9,445 nt of DNA from Pseudomonadota bacterium (lineage in GTDB: Bacteria > Pseudomonadota > Gammaproteobacteria > Burkholderiales > Burkholderiaceae_D). The notes beneath the pieces were generated by a model. The model saw nothing but the letters and a program-made list of their open reading frames with translations. It ran no database searches and was not told the origin of the DNA. Position numbers and translations under genes: made by a program. Shown here in pieces: positions 1 through 6,539 of this stretch. Positions within the stretch are counted from its first letter, which is position 1. The number at the start of each line of letters is the position of its first letter. Location of the stretch: positions 1 through 9,445 of the forward strand of contig JAEWBA010000214.1 in assembly GCA_023391395.1 (NCBI GenBank). The letters are read 5' to 3'.

Positions 1-45
1 AGGCAGGGCGTATCACCATTCCATCCATGGTGGTGCGCAAAGAAC

Positions 46-1437
46 ATGAAACATAAGGTCAAACGCATTCATTTCGTCGGTATCGGCGGCAGCGGCATGA
101 GCGGCATCGCCGAGGTGCTGCTGAACCTCGGTTATACGGTGTCCGGGTCCGACCTCGGCACCAATGCGGCCACGCAGCGGCTGGCCAAGTTGGGCGCGAA
201 AGTCACCCTCGGCCATGCCCCCGAGAACGTCGAAGGCGCGGACGCGATCGTTACCTCCACCGCCGTCAGGCCGGACAACCCGGAAGTCAGGGCGGCGCGC
301 GCCAAGCGTATTCCCATCGTGCCGCGCGCCATGATGCTCGCGGAGTTGATGCGCCTGAAGCAGGGCATCGCCATTGCCGGCACGCATGGCAAGACCACCA
401 CCACCAGCCTAGTGGCGAGCGTGCTGGCCGAAGGCGGACTCGACCCCACCTTCGTCATCGGCGGGCGCCTGAACAGCGCCGGCGCCAATGCCAAGTTGGG
501 CGCGGGCGACTTCATCGTTGCCGAAGCGGACGAATCGGACGCCTCCTTCCTCAACCTGTCGCCGTGCATCGAGGTCATCACCAATATCGACGCCGACCAC
601 ATGGAGACCTACGACCACAGCTTCGCCAAGTTGAAGCAGGCTTTCGTCGAGTTCACCCAGCGTCTGCCTTTCTACGGCGTGGCGATGCTGTGCATCGACG
701 ATCCGAACGTGCGCGAGATCATGCCCTTCATCTCCAAGCCGATCACCACCTACGGCTTCCATGAGGATGCGCAGGTGCGGGCGGTGGATGCGCGCGCGGT
801 CAACAGCCACATGGAGTTCACCGTGGTCCAGGACGGCTATGCGCCGATGGCGGTGAGGCTGCATCAGCCCGGCATGCACAACGTGCAGAACGCCTGCGCG
901 GCGATCGCCATCGCGCGTGAGCTGGGCGTGGACGACGCCGCGACGCAAAAGGCCCTGAGCGAATTCCATGGCGTCGGTCGGCGCTTCACGCGCTACGGCG
1001 AAATCGCATTGCCAGGCGGCGGCTCTTTCACGCTGGTGGACGACTACGGCCACCATCCGGTGGAAACGGCTGCCACCCTGGCGGCGGCGCGCGGGGCTTA
1101 TCCGGGCCGCCGTCTGGTGCTGGCCTTCCAGCCGCATCGCTACACACGTACCCGCGACCTGTTCGAGGATTTCGTGAAGGTGCTGTCCACCGTCGATGTG
1201 CTGATCCTGGGCGAGGTCTATCCGGCCGGCGAACAGCCCATCGTCGCCGCCGACGGCCGTGCCCTGGCGCATGCCTTGCGCGTGCTGGGCAAGGTGGAAC
1301 CCATTTTTGTGGAAGACATCGCCGAGATGCCGGACACCATCATGAGCGTCGCCCGCGATGGCGACGTGGTGATCACCATGGGCGCCGGGTCGATCAGCGG
1401 CGTGCCGGGAAAACTCGTCGAGGCAAGCGGCGGATGA
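46..1437 (+). CDS. murC: UDP-N-acetylmuramate--L-alanine ligase MurC
   Basis: Cytoplasmic Mur ligase that joins L-Ala to UDP-MurNAc using ATP, the first amino-acid step of peptidoglycan precursor synthesis. The 463-residue length is normal for MurC. Visible motifs are the N-terminal Rossmann segment [12 protein letters not shown] (9-20), the ATP P-loop GTHGKTTTT (112-120), the acidic AEADESD (159-165), [10 protein letters not shown] (180-189), [11 protein letters not shown] (309-319), DDYGHHPVE (332-340) and FQPHRYTRT (361-369). The order is the usual Mur_ligase N, middle and C domains. The start matches the family start ([15 protein letters not shown]), and no other in-frame start codon lies upstream within the window. 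The Shine-Dalgarno is weak (aaaga, about 2 bases from ATG), so translation may be coupled to an upstream gene, by family order murG. The last codons overlap ddlB by ATGA. No unusual residue was seen in the motifs. Confidence 0.97.
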   Translation: MKHKVKRIHFVGIGGSGMSGIAEVLLNLGYTVSGSDLGTNAATQRLAKLGAKVTLGHAPENVEGADAIVTSTAVRPDNPEVRAARAKRIPIVPRAMMLAELMRLKQGIAIAGTHGKTTTTSLVASVLAEGGLDPTFVIGGRLNSAGANAKLGAGDFIVAEADESDASFLNLSPCIEVITNIDADHMETYDHSFAKLKQAFVEFTQRLPFYGVAMLCIDDPNVREIMPFISKPITTYGFHEDAQVRAVDARAVNSHMEFTVVQDGYAPMAVRLHQPGMHNVQNACAAIAIARELGVDDAATQKALSEFHGVGRRFTRYGEIALPGGGSFTLVDDYGHHPVETAATLAAARGAYPGRRLVLAFQPHRYTRTRDLFEDFVKVLSTVDVLILGEVYPAGEQPIVAADGRALAHALRVLGKVEPIFVEDIAEMPDTIMSVARDGDVVITMGAGSISGVPGKLVEASGG

Positions 1438-2438
1438 ATGCAGAATCGATCATGAATGCGAAGGACATGAACCAGGAATTCGGAAAAGTCGGCGTACTGT
1501 TCGGCGGCCGTTCGGCAGAGCGCGAAGTCTCTTTGATGTCGGGGAAGGGCGTATTGCAGGCCTTGCGCGCGAAGGGCGTGGACGCCCACGGCTTCGATCC
1601 CGCCGAGCGCAGTCTTGCGGAATTGGCAGCCGAGAAGTTCGACCGCGTCTTCATCGCTCTGCATGGCCGCTTTGGCGAAGACGGCACGCTGCAGGGTGCG
1701 CTCGAACAGCTCGGCATCCCCTACACCGGCTCGGGAGTCATGGCCTCGGCCATCGGCATGGACAAGGTGATGACCAAGCGCATCTGGCTGGCCGCCGGCT
1801 TGCCGACGCCGCGCTTCTCGGTACTCGATGCACGAGCGACGAGCGCCGAAGAGCTGCGCCGTCTGCCCGACGAGCTGAGCTTGCCGCTGATGCTGAAGGC
1901 GCCGCACGAAGGTTCGACCATCGGCATCGCCAAGGTCACGGAGCGCTCGGAAGTGGAGCCGGGCTTTGCCCTGTGCGCGAAATACGACGAAGCGGTGCTG
2001 GCCGAGGAATTCATTCGCGGCCGCGAACTCACCGTGCCGGTCCTGGGGCGGGGAAGGGATGCGCGCGCGCTGCCGATCGTGGAAATCCGCGCGCCGCAAG
2101 GCAATTACGACTACCAGAACAAGTATTTCAGCGACGACACGCAATATCTCTGTCCTGCGCCCCTGGATGAGAAACTGGCGCGCCACATCCAGGCACTGGC
2201 GGTGCAGGCTTTCAATGCGGTCGACTGCAGCGGCTGGGCGCGGGTGGATTTCATGCTGCGTGAAAGCGACGACGCGCCCTTTCTGCTGGAGATCAACACT
2301 TCGCCGGGCATGACTGGGCACTCGCTGGTGCCGATGGCGGCCAAGGCGGCGGGCATCAGCTACGAGGACTTGTGCCTCGAGATATTGGGAATGGCGGATC
2401 TGGACCTGCGGCCGTCGCAGGATTGGAAGCCGGTCTGA
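1434..2438 (+). CDS. ddlB: D-alanine--D-alanine ligase (DdlB type)
   Basis: ATP-grasp ligase that makes the D-Ala-D-Ala dipeptide later added by MurF. By alignment from memory with E. coli DdlB, the key residues are present: E29 in [11 protein letters not shown] (24-34), S161 in [11 protein letters not shown]231 in YDYQNKY (the Tyr typical of D-Ala-D-Ala rather than D-Ala-D-Lac enzymes), R270 and D272 in GWARVDFM, and E286, N288 and S297 in the metal and omega-loop segment [14 protein letters not shown]. From the start at 1434 the protein has 334 residues, with about 15 residues before the conserved core. In-frame ATGs at 1452 and 1467 would give shorter N-termini. I prefer 1434 because its ATGA overlap with the murC stop suits translational coupling and GAGG lies about 10 bases upstream, whereas the AAGGA before 1467 is only one base away. 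It lies inside the murC-ftsA transcription unit. Confidence 0.96.
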   Translation: MNAESIMNAKDMNQEFGKVGVLFGGRSAEREVSLMSGKGVLQALRAKGVDAHGFDPAERSLAELAAEKFDRVFIALHGRFGEDGTLQGALEQLGIPYTGSGVMASAIGMDKVMTKRIWLAAGLPTPRFSVLDARATSAEELRRLPDELSLPLMLKAPHEGSTIGIAKVTERSEVEPGFALCAKYDEAVLAEEFIRGRELTVPVLGRGRDARALPIVEIRAPQGNYDYQNKYFSDDTQYLCPAPLDEKLARHIQALAVQAFNAVDCSGWARVDFMLRESDDAPFLLEINTSPGMTGHSLVPMAAKAAGISYEDLCLEILGMADLDLRPSQDWKPV

Positions 2439-2457
2439 ATGGGGTTGGACGAGGACC

Positions 2458-3225
2458 ATGTGGCACGACATCAGGATGTTGAACGCAAGCACGAACGCCC
2501 TACTGGGCGCGCTTGCGCTCGCCCTGCTGGCCGTGGGCGCATGGTGGCTGGCGCAGCGGCCGATGTTCACCCTGAAGGCGATTCGCATCGAGGGTGTCCA
2601 AGAGAGCGAACTGCGCCACGTGAATCCGTCGACGGTGCGGGCCACGGCGCTGCCGCGCATCCGAGGCAATTTCTTCACGGCGGACCTGGACAGCGTGCGC
2701 ACGGCCTTCGAGGCGGTGCCCTGGGTGCGCAAGGCCAGCGTGCGGCGCGAATGGCCGAACCAGTTGATCGTGACCATCGAGGAGCACATGCCGCTCGGAA
2801 CCTGGGGCGAGGATGGCCGATTGCTGTCGGCGAAGGGGGATGTGTTCACCGCCAACCTCGACGAGGCGGAGGAGGATGCCGAGTTGCTCCAATTCTCCGG
2901 GCCGGACGGCAGCGAAAAGGAAGTGGTGGCGCGCTACCGCGAATTGCAAACCTGGTTCACGCCGCTGGGCCTGGCGCCGAAGGCGGTAAGCCTGTCCGGT
3001 CGCTATGCATGGACCATCAAGCTGAGCAATGGCATGAGGGTCGAGCTGGGGCGCGAGCAGACGCCGACAACCTTGAAGAGCCGGGTCGACCGCTTGATCG
3101 GCGTCTATCCGCAACTGGCTGCGCGCCTGCAGGACAGGATTGTAAGTGTGGATATGAGGTATCCGAATGGTTTGGCACTGAAGGCGGACGGCTTGACCCT
3201 GGGATCAAAAGGAACAAAACGATAA
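2458..3225 (+). CDS. ftsQ: Cell division protein FtsQ
   Basis: Bitopic inner-membrane divisome protein that, with FtsB and FtsL, links early cytoplasmic division proteins to septal wall synthases. The 255 residues show a short cytoplasmic N-terminus, one membrane segment (about 13-32, rich in Ala, Leu and Trp), then a periplasmic POTRA domain starting FTLKAIRIEG (37-46) and holding NFFTADL (71-77) and PWVRKASVRREWPN (88-101). The FtsQ beta domain contains RYAWTIKLSNGMRVELG (182-198) and DMRYPNGLAL (232-241). The start MWHDIR resembles the MWxxxR start of Burkholderiales FtsQ. GAGGA at 2451-2455 is the likely ribosome site, though close to the ATG. An in-frame ATG at 2476 would remove six residues. 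It follows ddlB after 19 bases and precedes ftsA by 10. A long second-frame ORF across this gene (2439-3239) has no recognisable protein and is a GC-rich shadow. Confidence 0.94.
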   Translation: MWHDIRMLNASTNALLGALALALLAVGAWWLAQRPMFTLKAIRIEGVQESELRHVNPSTVRATALPRIRGNFFTADLDSVRTAFEAVPWVRKASVRREWPNQLIVTIEEHMPLGTWGEDGRLLSAKGDVFTANLDEAEEDAELLQFSGPDGSEKEVVARYRELQTWFTPLGLAPKAVSLSGRYAWTIKLSNGMRVELGREQTPTTLKSRVDRLIGVYPQLAARLQDRIVSVDMRYPNGLALKADGLTLGSKGTKR

Positions 3226-3235
3226 GCGGAAGACT

Positions 3236-4468
3236 ATGACAAAAGACGCGAAAAACCTGATCGTCGGCCTCGACATCGGCACCTCGAAAGTGGTGGCGGT
3301 GGTGGCGGAAGTGCTGCCCAACGGCAGGCACGAAGTCATCGGCCTGGGCCAGCATGAATCCAAGGGCTTGAAGAAGGGCGTGGTGGTCAACATCGAAGCC
3401 ACGGTCGAATCGATTCAGCGTGCCCTCGAAGAAGCCGAGCTGATGGCGGATTGCAAGATCAGGAACGTGTATACGGGCATTGCCGGCAGCCATATCCGCA
3501 GCTTCAACTCCAGCGGCATGGTGGCCATCAAGGACAAGGAAGTGACTGCGGCCGATGTCGCGCGGGTGATCGAAACGGCGAAGGCAGTCAACATCCCGAC
3601 CGACCAGCAATTGCTGCACACCGTGCCGCAGGAATTCATCGTCGACAGCCAGGAAGACGTGCGCGAGCCGATCGGCATGAGCGGCATTCGCCTGGAAGTG
3701 AAGGTGCATATCGTCACCGGCGCAGTGTCGGCGGTGCAGAACATCGTCAAGTGCGTGCGCCGCTGCGGACTGGAAGTGTCGGACCTGATCCTGCAACCGA
3801 TGGCCTCGGCGGACGCGGTGCTGACCACCGACGAGAAGGAACTGGGTGTGGTGCTGATCGATATCGGCGGCGGTACCACCGATGTTGCCATCTTCACCGA
3901 AGGCGCCATCCGGCATACCGCGGTGATCCCGATTGCCGGCGACCAGATTACCAATGACATCGCCATGGCCTTGCGCACGCCGACCGCCGAAGCCGAGGAG
4001 ATCAAGCTGCGCTACGGCGTCGCCAAGCAGGTGCTGGCCGATCCGGGCGAGTCGCTCGAAGTGCCGGGGCTGGGAGACCGGGGCCCGCGCACCCTGTCGC
4101 GCCAGGCGCTAGCGGCGGTGATCGAGCCGCGCGTGGAAGAACTGTTCGCGCTGGTGCATCAGGTGGTGCGCGAATCCGGCTACGAGGAAGTGCTTTCGTC
4201 GGGGATCGTCCTCACCGGCGGCACCTCCATGATGCCGGGCATGATCGAGCTGGCGGAAGACATCTTTCTCAAGCCGGCGCGCCTGGGCGTGCCGGAATAC
4301 AGCGGGCAACTGGCGGACGTGGTGCGCAGCCCGCGCTACTCGACCGTGCTCGGCCTGCTCTTGGAAGCGAAGAAGCAATACCTGCGCGGTCATCTGGTGA
4401 CGCGCCAGGACGGCTCGATCAAGGCGATCTGGCAAAGAATGAAGGAGTGGTTTTTGGGTAATTTCTGA
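3236..4468 (+). CDS. ftsA: Cell division protein FtsA
   Basis: Actin-like ATPase that tethers FtsZ filaments to the inner membrane and recruits later divisome proteins. The 410 residues show phosphate-1 loop LDIGTSK (12-18), the 1C-domain region following it, phosphate-2 loop LIDIGGGTTD (207-216), adenosine motif GIVLTGGTS (323-331), and a C-terminal amphipathic membrane helix, IKAIWQRMKEWFLGNF (395-410), with alternating basic and bulky hydrophobic residues. The start is supported by GGAAGA at 3228-3233 and by the family start just before NLIVGLDIGTSK. It lies 10 bases after ftsQ, so co-transcription is likely. A stable hairpin begins seven bases after its stop, and a structured leader separates it from ftsZ. 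That suggests ftsZ expression is partly uncoupled from ftsA, although the two proteins act at one site. Nothing is missing from the expected motifs. Confidence 0.97.
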   Translation: MTKDAKNLIVGLDIGTSKVVAVVAEVLPNGRHEVIGLGQHESKGLKKGVVVNIEATVESIQRALEEAELMADCKIRNVYTGIAGSHIRSFNSSGMVAIKDKEVTAADVARVIETAKAVNIPTDQQLLHTVPQEFIVDSQEDVREPIGMSGIRLEVKVHIVTGAVSAVQNIVKCVRRCGLEVSDLILQPMASADAVLTTDEKELGVVLIDIGGGTTDVAIFTEGAIRHTAVIPIAGDQITNDIAMALRTPTAEAEEIKLRYGVAKQVLADPGESLEVPGLGDRGPRTLSRQALAAVIEPRVEELFALVHQVVRESGYEEVLSSGIVLTGGTSMMPGMIELAEDIFLKPARLGVPEYSGQLADVVRSPRYSTVLGLLLEAKKQYLRGHLVTRQDGSIKAIWQRMKEWFLGNF

Positions 4469-4475
4469 GCGTGCC

Positions 4476-4501
4476 GGAAGAGCGAAGGGAAGCGCTTTTC
4501 C
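4476..4501 (+). other. Stem-loop just after ftsA
   Basis: GGAAGAGCG (4476-4484) can pair with CGCTTTTCC (4493-4501) to give nine pairs, one of them G-U, around an 8-base loop. It begins seven bases after the ftsA stop. No T-run follows directly; only a T-rich stretch lies about 15 bases on (4517-4530). It is therefore not a standard intrinsic terminator. It could be a 3'-end stabiliser, an RNase processing site or a weak attenuator before ftsZ. The pairing is seen in the sequence; any role is inferred. Confidence 0.5.
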
Positions 4502-4536
4502 AATACGCGAAGCTTGATTTTGTGTTTTGTAAGTCA

Positions 4537-4596
4537 GCAACCGCAGTTAGCAGTTGCTAGTCGCCACACCGCGTGGTGATTAACGACTGAGAACTG
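4537..4596 (+). promoter_or_regulatory. Structured ftsZ leader with competing hairpins
   Basis: Two alternative structures share bases. Hairpin A pairs GCAAC (4537-4541) plus GC (4543-4544) with GC (4550-4551) plus GTTGC (4553-4557), loop AGTTA. Hairpin B pairs CAGTT (4551-4555) with AACTG (4592-4596) and AGTCG (4559-4563) with CGACT (4584-4588), separated by a 3-by-3 internal loop, and encloses CACC/GGTG (4567-4570/4575-4578) with loop GCGT. A and B cannot both form because both use 4551-4557. B ends 13 bases before the ftsZ Shine-Dalgarno. The 4469-4619 gap contains no gene that I recognise. I see no convincing -35/-10 pair in it, although a promoter here or inside ftsA is likely from knowledge of other dcw clusters. 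Confidence 0.45.
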
Positions 4597-4608
4597 CATA
4601 TTTGATAA

Positions 4609-4614
4609 AGGGGA
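4609..4614 (+). promoter_or_regulatory. ftsZ ribosome binding site
   Basis: The core AGGGGA lies five bases before ATG 4620. It fixes the ftsZ start there rather than at the in-frame TTG at 4602, which lies upstream of this site and would add six residues the family lacks. Confidence 0.8.
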
Positions 4615-4619
4615 ACATC

Positions 4620-5801
4620 ATGGAAATCGATATGCTCGACAATGCAACGCTGGGGACCGTCATCAAGGTTGTCGGTGTGGGAGGGGCCGGTGGCAACGCC
4701 GTGCAGCACATGATCAACAAGGGCGTGTCCGGCGTCGAGTTCATCGCCGCCAACACCGATGCCCAGGCACTGGCGCAGTCCAAGGCGCATAACATCATCC
4801 AGATCGGCGATACCGGGCTTGGCGCCGGCATGAAGCCGGATGTCGGCCGCCAACTGGCGGAAGACTCGCGCAGCCGCATCGAGGATGCCTTGCGCGGCGC
4901 CCATATGGTCTTCATCGCCGCCGGCATGGGTGGCGGCACCGGTACCGGTGCGGCGCCCATCGTAGCCCAGGTTGCCAAGGAACAGGGCGCGCTCACCGTG
5001 GCCGTGGTATCCAAGCCCTTCTCCTATGAAGGCGCCAAGTGCATGGAGATCGCCGACCAGGGTCTGGAGGAATTGGGCAAGCACGTCGATTCGCTGATCG
5101 TCATCCTGAACGAGAAGCTGGAAGAGATCTACGAAGACGACAGCATGATCGAATGGTTGCAGCATGCCGACGACGTATTGAACAACGCGGTGGCCGGCAT
5201 CGCCGAGATCATCAATGTGCCGGGCCACATCAACGTCGACTTCAACGACGTCAAGACCATCATGGGCGAGCAGGGCAAGGCAATGATGGGCACCGCCACT
5301 GCATCCGGCGTCGATCGCGCGCGCATCGCCGCCGAGCAGGCCGTCGCCTCGCCGCTCCTGGACGGCATCGACCTGTCCGGCGCGCGCGGCGTGCTGGTCA
5401 ACGTGACTGCCAGCCGCAACCTGAAGGGCAAGGAAATCAAGGAAGTCATGGCAACCGTGCGTGCCTTCGCCGCACCGGACGCTTCGATCGCCCAGGGCAT
5501 CGCCTACGACGACTCGATGGGCGACGATATCCGCGTTACCGTGGTGGCGACCGGCCTGGGCCGCGCTCGCAAGGGCGTGCAACTGGTGCAGACGCCGGTG
5601 CTGCGCACGGGCACGAACAACGAGCCCGTCATGGCTCACGGCGGCATGAACCAGGGTGGCTCGCAAGGCGGATCCTTTGAAGGCTTGAAGGCGCCGGCCG
5701 TATGGCGCCGCGAATCGGCATCGGAAACCGTGCGTGCCCTGGAAAAGAACGGCATGGAAACCTACGATATTCCTGCCTTCCTGCGCAAGCAGGCGGACTG
5801 A
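4620..5801 (+). CDS. ftsZ: Cell division protein FtsZ
   Basis: Tubulin-like GTPase that polymerises into the Z ring. The 393 residues show VVGVGGAGGNAV (17-28), NTDAQAL (45-51), the tubulin signature GGGTGTG (104-110), the T7 loop NVDFNDVKTIM (205-215) with catalytic D207 and D210, and the conserved C-terminal peptide DIPAFLRKQAD (383-393) that binds FtsA and other partners. A linker of about 60 residues, rich in Gly, Ser, Gln and Asn, joins core and tail. Two pocket positions are unusual: the usual KR(M) after the EG pair reads AKCM, so C141 replaces the Arg equivalent to E. coli R142, and the guanine-side Phe before the ADDVLNN helix is L180. E137, N164 and D185, the other expected nucleotide contacts, are present. 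The start is set by the AGGGGA site. It is the last dcw gene before strong hairpins, so it probably ends a transcription unit. Confidence 0.97.
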   Translation: MEIDMLDNATLGTVIKVVGVGGAGGNAVQHMINKGVSGVEFIAANTDAQALAQSKAHNIIQIGDTGLGAGMKPDVGRQLAEDSRSRIEDALRGAHMVFIAAGMGGGTGTGAAPIVAQVAKEQGALTVAVVSKPFSYEGAKCMEIADQGLEELGKHVDSLIVILNEKLEEIYEDDSMIEWLQHADDVLNNAVAGIAEIINVPGHINVDFNDVKTIMGEQGKAMMGTATASGVDRARIAAEQAVASPLLDGIDLSGARGVLVNVTASRNLKGKEIKEVMATVRAFAAPDASIAQGIAYDDSMGDDIRVTVVATGLGRARKGVQLVQTPVLRTGTNNEPVMAHGGMNQGGSQGGSFEGLKAPAVWRRESASETVRALEKNGMETYDIPAFLRKQAD

Positions 5802-5810
5802 TCCGTCCCT

Positions 5811-5850
5811 GTCGCACTCCGGTGCTTCCGGGGTGCGGCAGCGCCGCTGC
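5811..5850 (+). other. Tandem stem-loops after ftsZ
   Basis: Bases 5811-5822 pair with 5828-5839: twelve pairs, two of them G-U, with loop TGCTT. A second hairpin, GCAGC (5838-5842) with GCTGC (5846-5850), loop GCC, shares two bases with the first. The region begins ten bases after the ftsZ stop and is followed by an A-rich, not T-rich, stretch. It is therefore not by itself an intrinsic terminator in the plus direction. It may protect the 3' end of the ftsZ mRNA or help the terminator further on. The function is inferred. Confidence 0.55.
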
Positions 5851-5887
5851 AAAAAGAACAAGAAAGGGGCATACTGCTGAATCTGGG

Positions 5888-5913
5888 CCGCGCTCATCGG
5901 GCGCGGTATTTTT
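5888..5913 (+). terminator. Intrinsic terminator between ftsZ and the peroxiredoxin gene
   Basis: CCGCGC (5888-5893) pairs perfectly with GCGCGG (5901-5906) around a 7-base loop, and T·G can extend it by one pair. TATTTTT follows directly (5907-5913). This is the usual shape of a Rho-independent terminator. It lies 86 bases after the ftsZ stop and ends 34 bases before the peroxiredoxin ATG. It could end the dcw transcript, or act as an attenuator if transcription of the next gene starts upstream of it. Confidence 0.8.
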
Positions 5914-5934
5914 GTTCGGCAATCCCTTGCGGAT

Positions 5935-5940
5935 GGAGGA
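5935..5940 (+). promoter_or_regulatory. Peroxiredoxin ribosome binding site
   Basis: GGAGGA lies seven bases before ATG 5948. It selects that start over the in-frame ATG at 5933, which overlaps the site, and over an in-frame ATG at 5702 inside ftsZ. Confidence 0.85.
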
Positions 5941-5947
5941 AACCACC

Positions 5948-6454
5948 ATGACCATCAAGATCGGCGATCGGCTGCCCGACGGCACGCTCTCGGAATTCAT
6001 CGAAACCGAAACGGCGGGCTGCTCGCTCGGCCCCAACACATTCAATGTCGCGGAACTCGCCAAGGGCAAGAAAATTGCCATCTTCGGCCTTCCCGGCGCC
6101 TTCACTCCCACCTGCTCGGCGCAGCATGTGCCGGGTTATGTGCAGCATGCGCAGGAATTCAAGACCAAGGGCGTGGATGAGATCTGGTGCATCTCCGTCA
6201 ACGACCCCTTCGTCATGGGCGCCTGGGGTCGTGATCAGAAGGCAAGCGGCACCGTGCGCATGATGGCGGATGGCAGTGCCACTTTCACCAAGGCGCTTGG
6301 CTTGGAAATGGATTTGACCGCCAAGGGCATGGGGGTGCGTTCGCAGCGCTATTCGATGCTGGTGGACGATGGCGTGGTCAAGCAATTGAATGTGGAGCAG
6401 CCCGGCAAATTCGAAGTATCCAATGCCGAAACGCTGCTGTCGCAGCTCGGCTAA
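5948..6454 (+). CDS. Prx5-type peroxiredoxin (AhpC/TSA family, redoxin)
   Basis: Thiol peroxidase of the Prx5 group (relatives: human PRDX5, plant type II Prx, yeast Ahp1), which reduces H2O2 or organic hydroperoxides in the cytoplasm. The 168 residues contain the active-site segment PGAFTPTCSAQHVPGY (49-64), with P49, T53 and peroxidatic C56, then C81 in WCISVND. The spacing of 25 equals that of C51/C76 in plant type II Prx. An Arg-bearing segment, GVRSQRYSMLVDDG (129-142), should supply the catalytic Arg. The position of the C-terminal resolving Cys of mammalian PRDX5 reads KFEVSN with no Cys, so recycling by glutathione/glutaredoxin or another external thiol is likelier than an internal C-terminal disulfide. 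C25 is an extra Cys of unknown role. No fused glutaredoxin domain follows. The gene has a strong ribosome site and its own terminator. I recall a redoxin gene near ftsZ in other Burkholderiales; I could not check it. Confidence 0.93.
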   Translation: MTIKIGDRLPDGTLSEFIETETAGCSLGPNTFNVAELAKGKKIAIFGLPGAFTPTCSAQHVPGYVQHAQEFKTKGVDEIWCISVNDPFVMGAWGRDQKASGTVRMMADGSATFTKALGLEMDLTAKGMGVRSQRYSMLVDDGVVKQLNVEQPGKFEVSNAETLLSQLG

Positions 6455-6480
6455 AGAAGACGGTACGCGATAGAGAAGAG

Positions 6481-6506
6481 AACGGCGCACTTGGCGCCGT
6501 TTTTTT
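6481..6506 (+). terminator. Intrinsic terminator after the peroxiredoxin gene
   Basis: AACGGCGC (6481-6488) pairs perfectly with GCGCCGTT (6494-6501) around loop ACTTG, and seven T residues run from 6500 to 6506. It starts 27 bases after the peroxiredoxin stop. It is the best intrinsic terminator in the window and ends only 33 bases before the glpD start. Confidence 0.92.
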
Positions 6507-6539
6507 CGCACCGCGTGAGCCGGAATTCGCTATCCTCGG

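Noticed and set aside
2..49. A frame running in from the left edge and ending in TGA at 47-49, overlapping the murC ATG as ATGA; by gene order it could be the end of murG.
   Set aside because: The 15 visible codons ([15 protein letters not shown]) do not resemble any MurG C-terminus I know, and another frame also stops nearby (TAA 54-56). Too short to assign.
1218..2855. A 545-codon minus-strand ORF antisense to murC, ddlB and ftsQ.
   Set aside because: It lies antisense to three well-supported genes and has Arg/Ser/Ala-rich low-information content. Long antisense frames are common in high-GC genomes.
2439..3239. A 266-codon plus-strand ORF covering all of ftsQ in another frame and starting right after the ddlB stop.
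   Set aside because: ftsQ in the neighbouring frame has clear domains. The alternative product is Gly/Arg/Ala-rich with no recognisable motif, as expected for a second-frame shadow of GC-rich DNA.
4574..4602. Possible ftsZ promoter with CATATT (4597-4602) as -10.
   Set aside because: The matching -35 (TGGTGA) is poor, and the start would fall on the Shine-Dalgarno. Not strong enough to call.
4557..5897. A 446-codon minus-strand ORF antisense to ftsZ.
   Set aside because: Its product is rich in His, Asp, Ala and Gly with no motif, mirroring ftsZ codon use. It is a shadow frame.
5702..5947. In-frame extension of the peroxiredoxin frame back into ftsZ (ATG 5702), or start at ATG 5933.
   Set aside because: The family start matches MTIKIGDRLP at 5948, and GGAGGA is ideally placed for it. 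The extension crosses the ftsZ 3' end and the terminator.
5874..5951. A 25-codon frame from CTG 5874, behind AAAGGGG, ending in a TGA that overlaps the peroxiredoxin ATG; it looked like a leader peptide spanning the terminator.
   Set aside because: It has no ATG, GTG or TTG start, and its content (LLNLGRAHRARYF...) shows no attenuation-type residue run. Probably chance.
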